Part shown: positions 52,117-54,256 of the stretch, piece after piece
Numbering within the stretch: position 1 is the first letter of the stretch
How the letters are laid out: each line of letters begins with the position of its first letter
Source: Candidatus Peregrinibacteria bacterium RIFOXYB2_FULL_33_20
GTDB lineage: Bacteria > Patescibacteriota > Gracilibacteria > UBA1369 > GWF2-33-10
DNA: 54,256 nt
Direction: 5' to 3'
Assembly: GCA_001788835.1 (NCBI GenBank)
Contig: MFXK01000015.1
Coordinates: 1-54,256 of the forward strand
Position numbers and translations under genes: made by a program
Notes under the pieces: model-generated
What the model was told of the DNA's origin: nothing
What the model saw: the letters and a program-made list of their open reading frames with translations, nothing else
The model's database searches: none

Positions 52117-54045
52117 TTATGAAACCCTTGACGGTTTAAATTCGATATGGGTAAATTCCGACCAGTGAGCCATAGTTAGCATTTTTGGTGTTGCGCTATG
52201 TATACTATCCCATATTACGTTACCTTGTTTATCTCGCACTACTTTATATATAATATATTCTGCAATGTAAATATCGTGGAGTGTAAATTCTCCTCTATCT
52301 AATCCTCCTGTTGGTATTTCAATGATTTGTTCTTTAGTTGTGTGACCATCTGGTCCTATTTTTTTTAATATCATTTGGCCTCCCGCAAAAAAATCTATCC
52401 CTTTTAATAATTTATTTTGAAAACTTCCTGTTATGAGGTGTGGATGGGAAGCGTCAAAGTCGATTTCTGCTTCTATTGTGTTAGTATTTTCTATTTGTGG
52501 CTTTGGGGTCTGGTCTGGGACTGGGGAGGGAGGAGTTGTTTGGCTAGCCTTTTGCGAAGGGCGTTGATATGTATAAGTAAAATAAAGACAGTACCAAAAA
52601 TGATATGTTAAGTAGTTTATTTTGATAGAATTTGGCAATATACTTACATTATCTCCTGGATTAATTAATAAAGAGTCAAGAGTGTCTTGAAAAGCTAAAT
52701 TTCTAAAATTACCTTTTAATGTTATTGGTCTACAGGCAGGATCTTTTACGATTCGTTTTAGTTCATTGATTGCTTCTGCTGTCGTTATATTTCCGTCATG
52801 ATCCAATGGAACTTTTGTTGTAATCGTTTGCGGAGCAGTTTCTGCAGTTTCTGATGGGGGATTAAGAGTGATGGATTGATAATTTTTTAAATTATATCTT
52901 TCGCCATCAGGTGCTGTTATTATCCAGGCCATTTCCTGCCGTCCATCAAATGTTAATGCGGCTTTGGGGCGATCTGATATTACAAATGAATCTACTGGCC
53001 TTGTTATATCCGCATGATGTAGACAGAGGGTATAGTTTCTTCTGCTAGCTAGCCATCTATTTAATGTTGATTTTGACGTATTATCTAGTGTGCCATTAGA
53101 GATAGATAGGGTTGGAGTTGAAATTTGTTTTTGTTCTGTTGGAGCTGGAGTAGTGTCTGGTTTTTTTGTAGTTAGGATAACCACAATCTCAGTTATTGTT
53201 GGGTCAAAAGCTAAGACTGGTTTATTTCCTTCTTTTGTATATAACCCATCAACTCTCAATTCATAAGATAAGTGACTTGTTGTGGATCTAAGACCACGGG
53301 TTTGCACAGATTTCCCGTTAGCTCTTGTTATCAAAGTGCTCGCAATGTCACATTCTATAGCTTCATTGACTTCACCTACCCATTCTTCACCTAATCTGCC
53401 TTTAACAATGGGGTAGCATGGATAGCCTCTTTCCCATTCTTTACCTTCGGCTTCCTGTAATATAGATAGAGTGGTTGGATCAGTTTTTGTCTCAGGTGGA
53501 TTAGTTGGAGAGGCTAGATTTTGAGGAGTATCTGTAGGGCAGTTTGTAGGAGCAGAATTTAGTAGGGTGTTTTTTAAATCTGTTCTTGTGCTAGTTGCAT
53601 CAGCTATTACTGGATGTAGGTCTTTTGGTTCACAGGTGAATGTAGAAAAAGTTTTATATTGTTCTAAATTTGTTGACATTCCGCATCCAATTTTTGTTGA
53701 ACCTGTGATGGTTATCACGCTTTGATTATATTGTACACAATTTGGGTTATGTTCATCTCGGCTCGTTTCAAATCTTATGGCTACTTCTTTTCGACCTCCA
53801 AGAGGGATTTCACTGCATTGCCTGCTTAGATTTAATTGAAGGAAATTTCCTTTTAAAACCCCATAAGGATTTCTGCTTGTCCAGGTTTTAAATACGGCTT
53901 CATTTTGATCAGGAGTTAGTTGGCATGAAGGCAGTTCGATTGCCTTACCAGCCTTTATTTCCTCCAACATCGCTGTCAAATCAGGATTATTTTTTGCTCT
54001 TGCCTTACTTAGGTCTCTCAAATCTTTTATTCCTATTTTACCCAT
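52117..54045 (-). CDS. Unknown 642-aa modular protein
   Basis: I do not recognise it. Three degenerate modules of about 90 residues (near 60-130, 325-400 and 420-490) share a helix, a strand (LKGNFLQLNL, LCLHHADITRP, LKGNFRNLAF) and a strand pair that often ends in an ITAPDG- or ITITGS-like turn. They are separated by Pro/Thr-rich linkers (PTNPPETKTDPTT, TPAPTEQKQIS, TTPPSPVPDQTPKPQ). A fourth, strand-rich segment lies at 540-642. No signal or membrane helix is seen. The linkers look like those of surface or scaffold proteins, but export is unproven. Confidence 0.65.
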   Translation of the reverse strand: MGKIGIKDLRDLSKARAKNNPDLTAMLEEIKAGKAIELPSCQLTPDQNEAVFKTWTSRNPYGVLKGNFLQLNLSRQCSEIPLGGRKEVAIRFETSRDEHNPNCVQYNQSVITITGSTKIGCGMSTNLEQYKTFSTFTCEPKDLHPVIADATSTRTDLKNTLLNSAPTNCPTDTPQNLASPTNPPETKTDPTTLSILQEAEGKEWERGYPCYPIVKGRLGEEWVGEVNEAIECDIASTLITRANGKSVQTRGLRSTTSHLSYELRVDGLYTKEGNKPVLAFDPTITEIVVILTTKKPDTTPAPTEQKQISTPTLSISNGTLDNTSKSTLNRWLASRRNYTLCLHHADITRPVDSFVISDRPKAALTFDGRQEMAWIITAPDGERYNLKNYQSITLNPPSETAETAPQTITTKVPLDHDGNITTAEAINELKRIVKDPACRPITLKGNFRNLAFQDTLDSLLINPGDNVSILPNSIKINYLTYHFWYCLYFTYTYQRPSQKASQTTPPSPVPDQTPKPQIENTNTIEAEIDFDASHPHLITGSFQNKLLKGIDFFAGGQMILKKIGPDGHTTKEQIIEIPTGGLDRGEFTLHDIYIAEYIIYKVVRDKQGNVIWDSIHSATPKMLTMAHWSEFTHIEFKPSRVS

Positions 54046-54236
54046 AAAATTATTTTAGGATTTATAATATATTATTGAATTTACTAACATTTATATTTGA
54101 AATGGAAATCAGAGTTACTTAATTTTTATTTCTTGTCAAGAAATAAAACTGGGGAAATTTTATTGGATCATCTGATTTTTTTATGATTTTGGATCAAGCA
54201 GAAAATGGTTTTAAAAAAAATAATTTATCGTCAGCC

Positions 54237-54256
54237 GTCATTCCAGTGAAGACTGG
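54237..54256. repeat. Dispersed palindrome, copy D (cut by window end)
   Basis: GTCATTCCAGTGAAGACTGG, the left part of the same GTCATTCC element as at 7923, 11349 and 13429. Confidence 0.6.

Overview
The window looks like a chromosomal segment of an uncultured Candidate Phyla Radiation (Patescibacteria, Parcubacteria-like) bacterium. The reasons are low GC, many large proteins of unknown function, a Cys-rich zinc-ribbon protein of a kind I associate with such genomes, start codons that almost never follow a Shine-Dalgarno sequence, and short intergenic gaps. This assignment is an inference from style and gene content; no rRNA gene is present to prove it.

Layout. 1-4.9 kb: a very AT-rich cassette (DUF5320, DUF134, thioredoxin/CcdA fusion, YibE/F, ZIP metal transporter, truncated Fur). 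It is bounded by a direct repeat of about 94 bp (46 bp identical) whose right copy runs into the 3' end of a tRNA-Glu(TTC) gene, so it looks like a small integrated island. 5-9.9 kb: housekeeping genes (a transsulfuration-type PLP enzyme, an AlkD-like glycosylase, YraN, DnaB). 9.85-11.3 kb: gene wreckage around an 11-copy heptamer array, and a protein built of three near-identical modules. 11.4-17.8 kb: LysRS with a DUF2000-like C-terminal fusion, an EamA transporter, NusA with an attenuator-like leader, and a GspE/PilB ATPase.

17.8-21.5 kb: a 976-aa protein with a GHKL-type ATPase motif set, a coiled coil, one membrane helix and a C-terminal HExxH protease-like motif, followed by an unknown 251-aa protein. 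This pair is the best candidate for an undescribed system. 21.5-28.8 kb: TrmB-like regulator, Na+/solute symporter with a small membrane partner, a DUF4143 ATPase, an unknown protein, and the Cys-rich protein. Four 18-bp TGTC-N10-GACA sites are scattered through this stretch. 28.9-36.5 kb: RNA 2',3'-cyclic phosphodiesterase, redoxin, glycosyltransferase, a lipoprotein/ECF sigma/membrane-protein operon, a DsbA-like protein and a ProA-like enzyme.

36.5-44.3 kb: a four-gene minus-strand operon of large membrane-associated proteins, the last VirB6/TrbL-like in architecture, possibly a divergent secretion or envelope machine. 44.5-45.8 kb: the canonical rpsF-ssb-rpsR operon. 46-52 kb: an SLH plus C39-like peptidase, a pseudouridine synthase, and dTDP-sugar genes (rmlA, rmlB, an RmlC-like cupin) interrupted by two unknown plus-strand genes and punctuated by heptamer arrays. 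52.1-54.0 kb: an unknown 642-aa modular protein. Seven-base tandem repeats and GTCATTCC-type palindromes recur between genes throughout.
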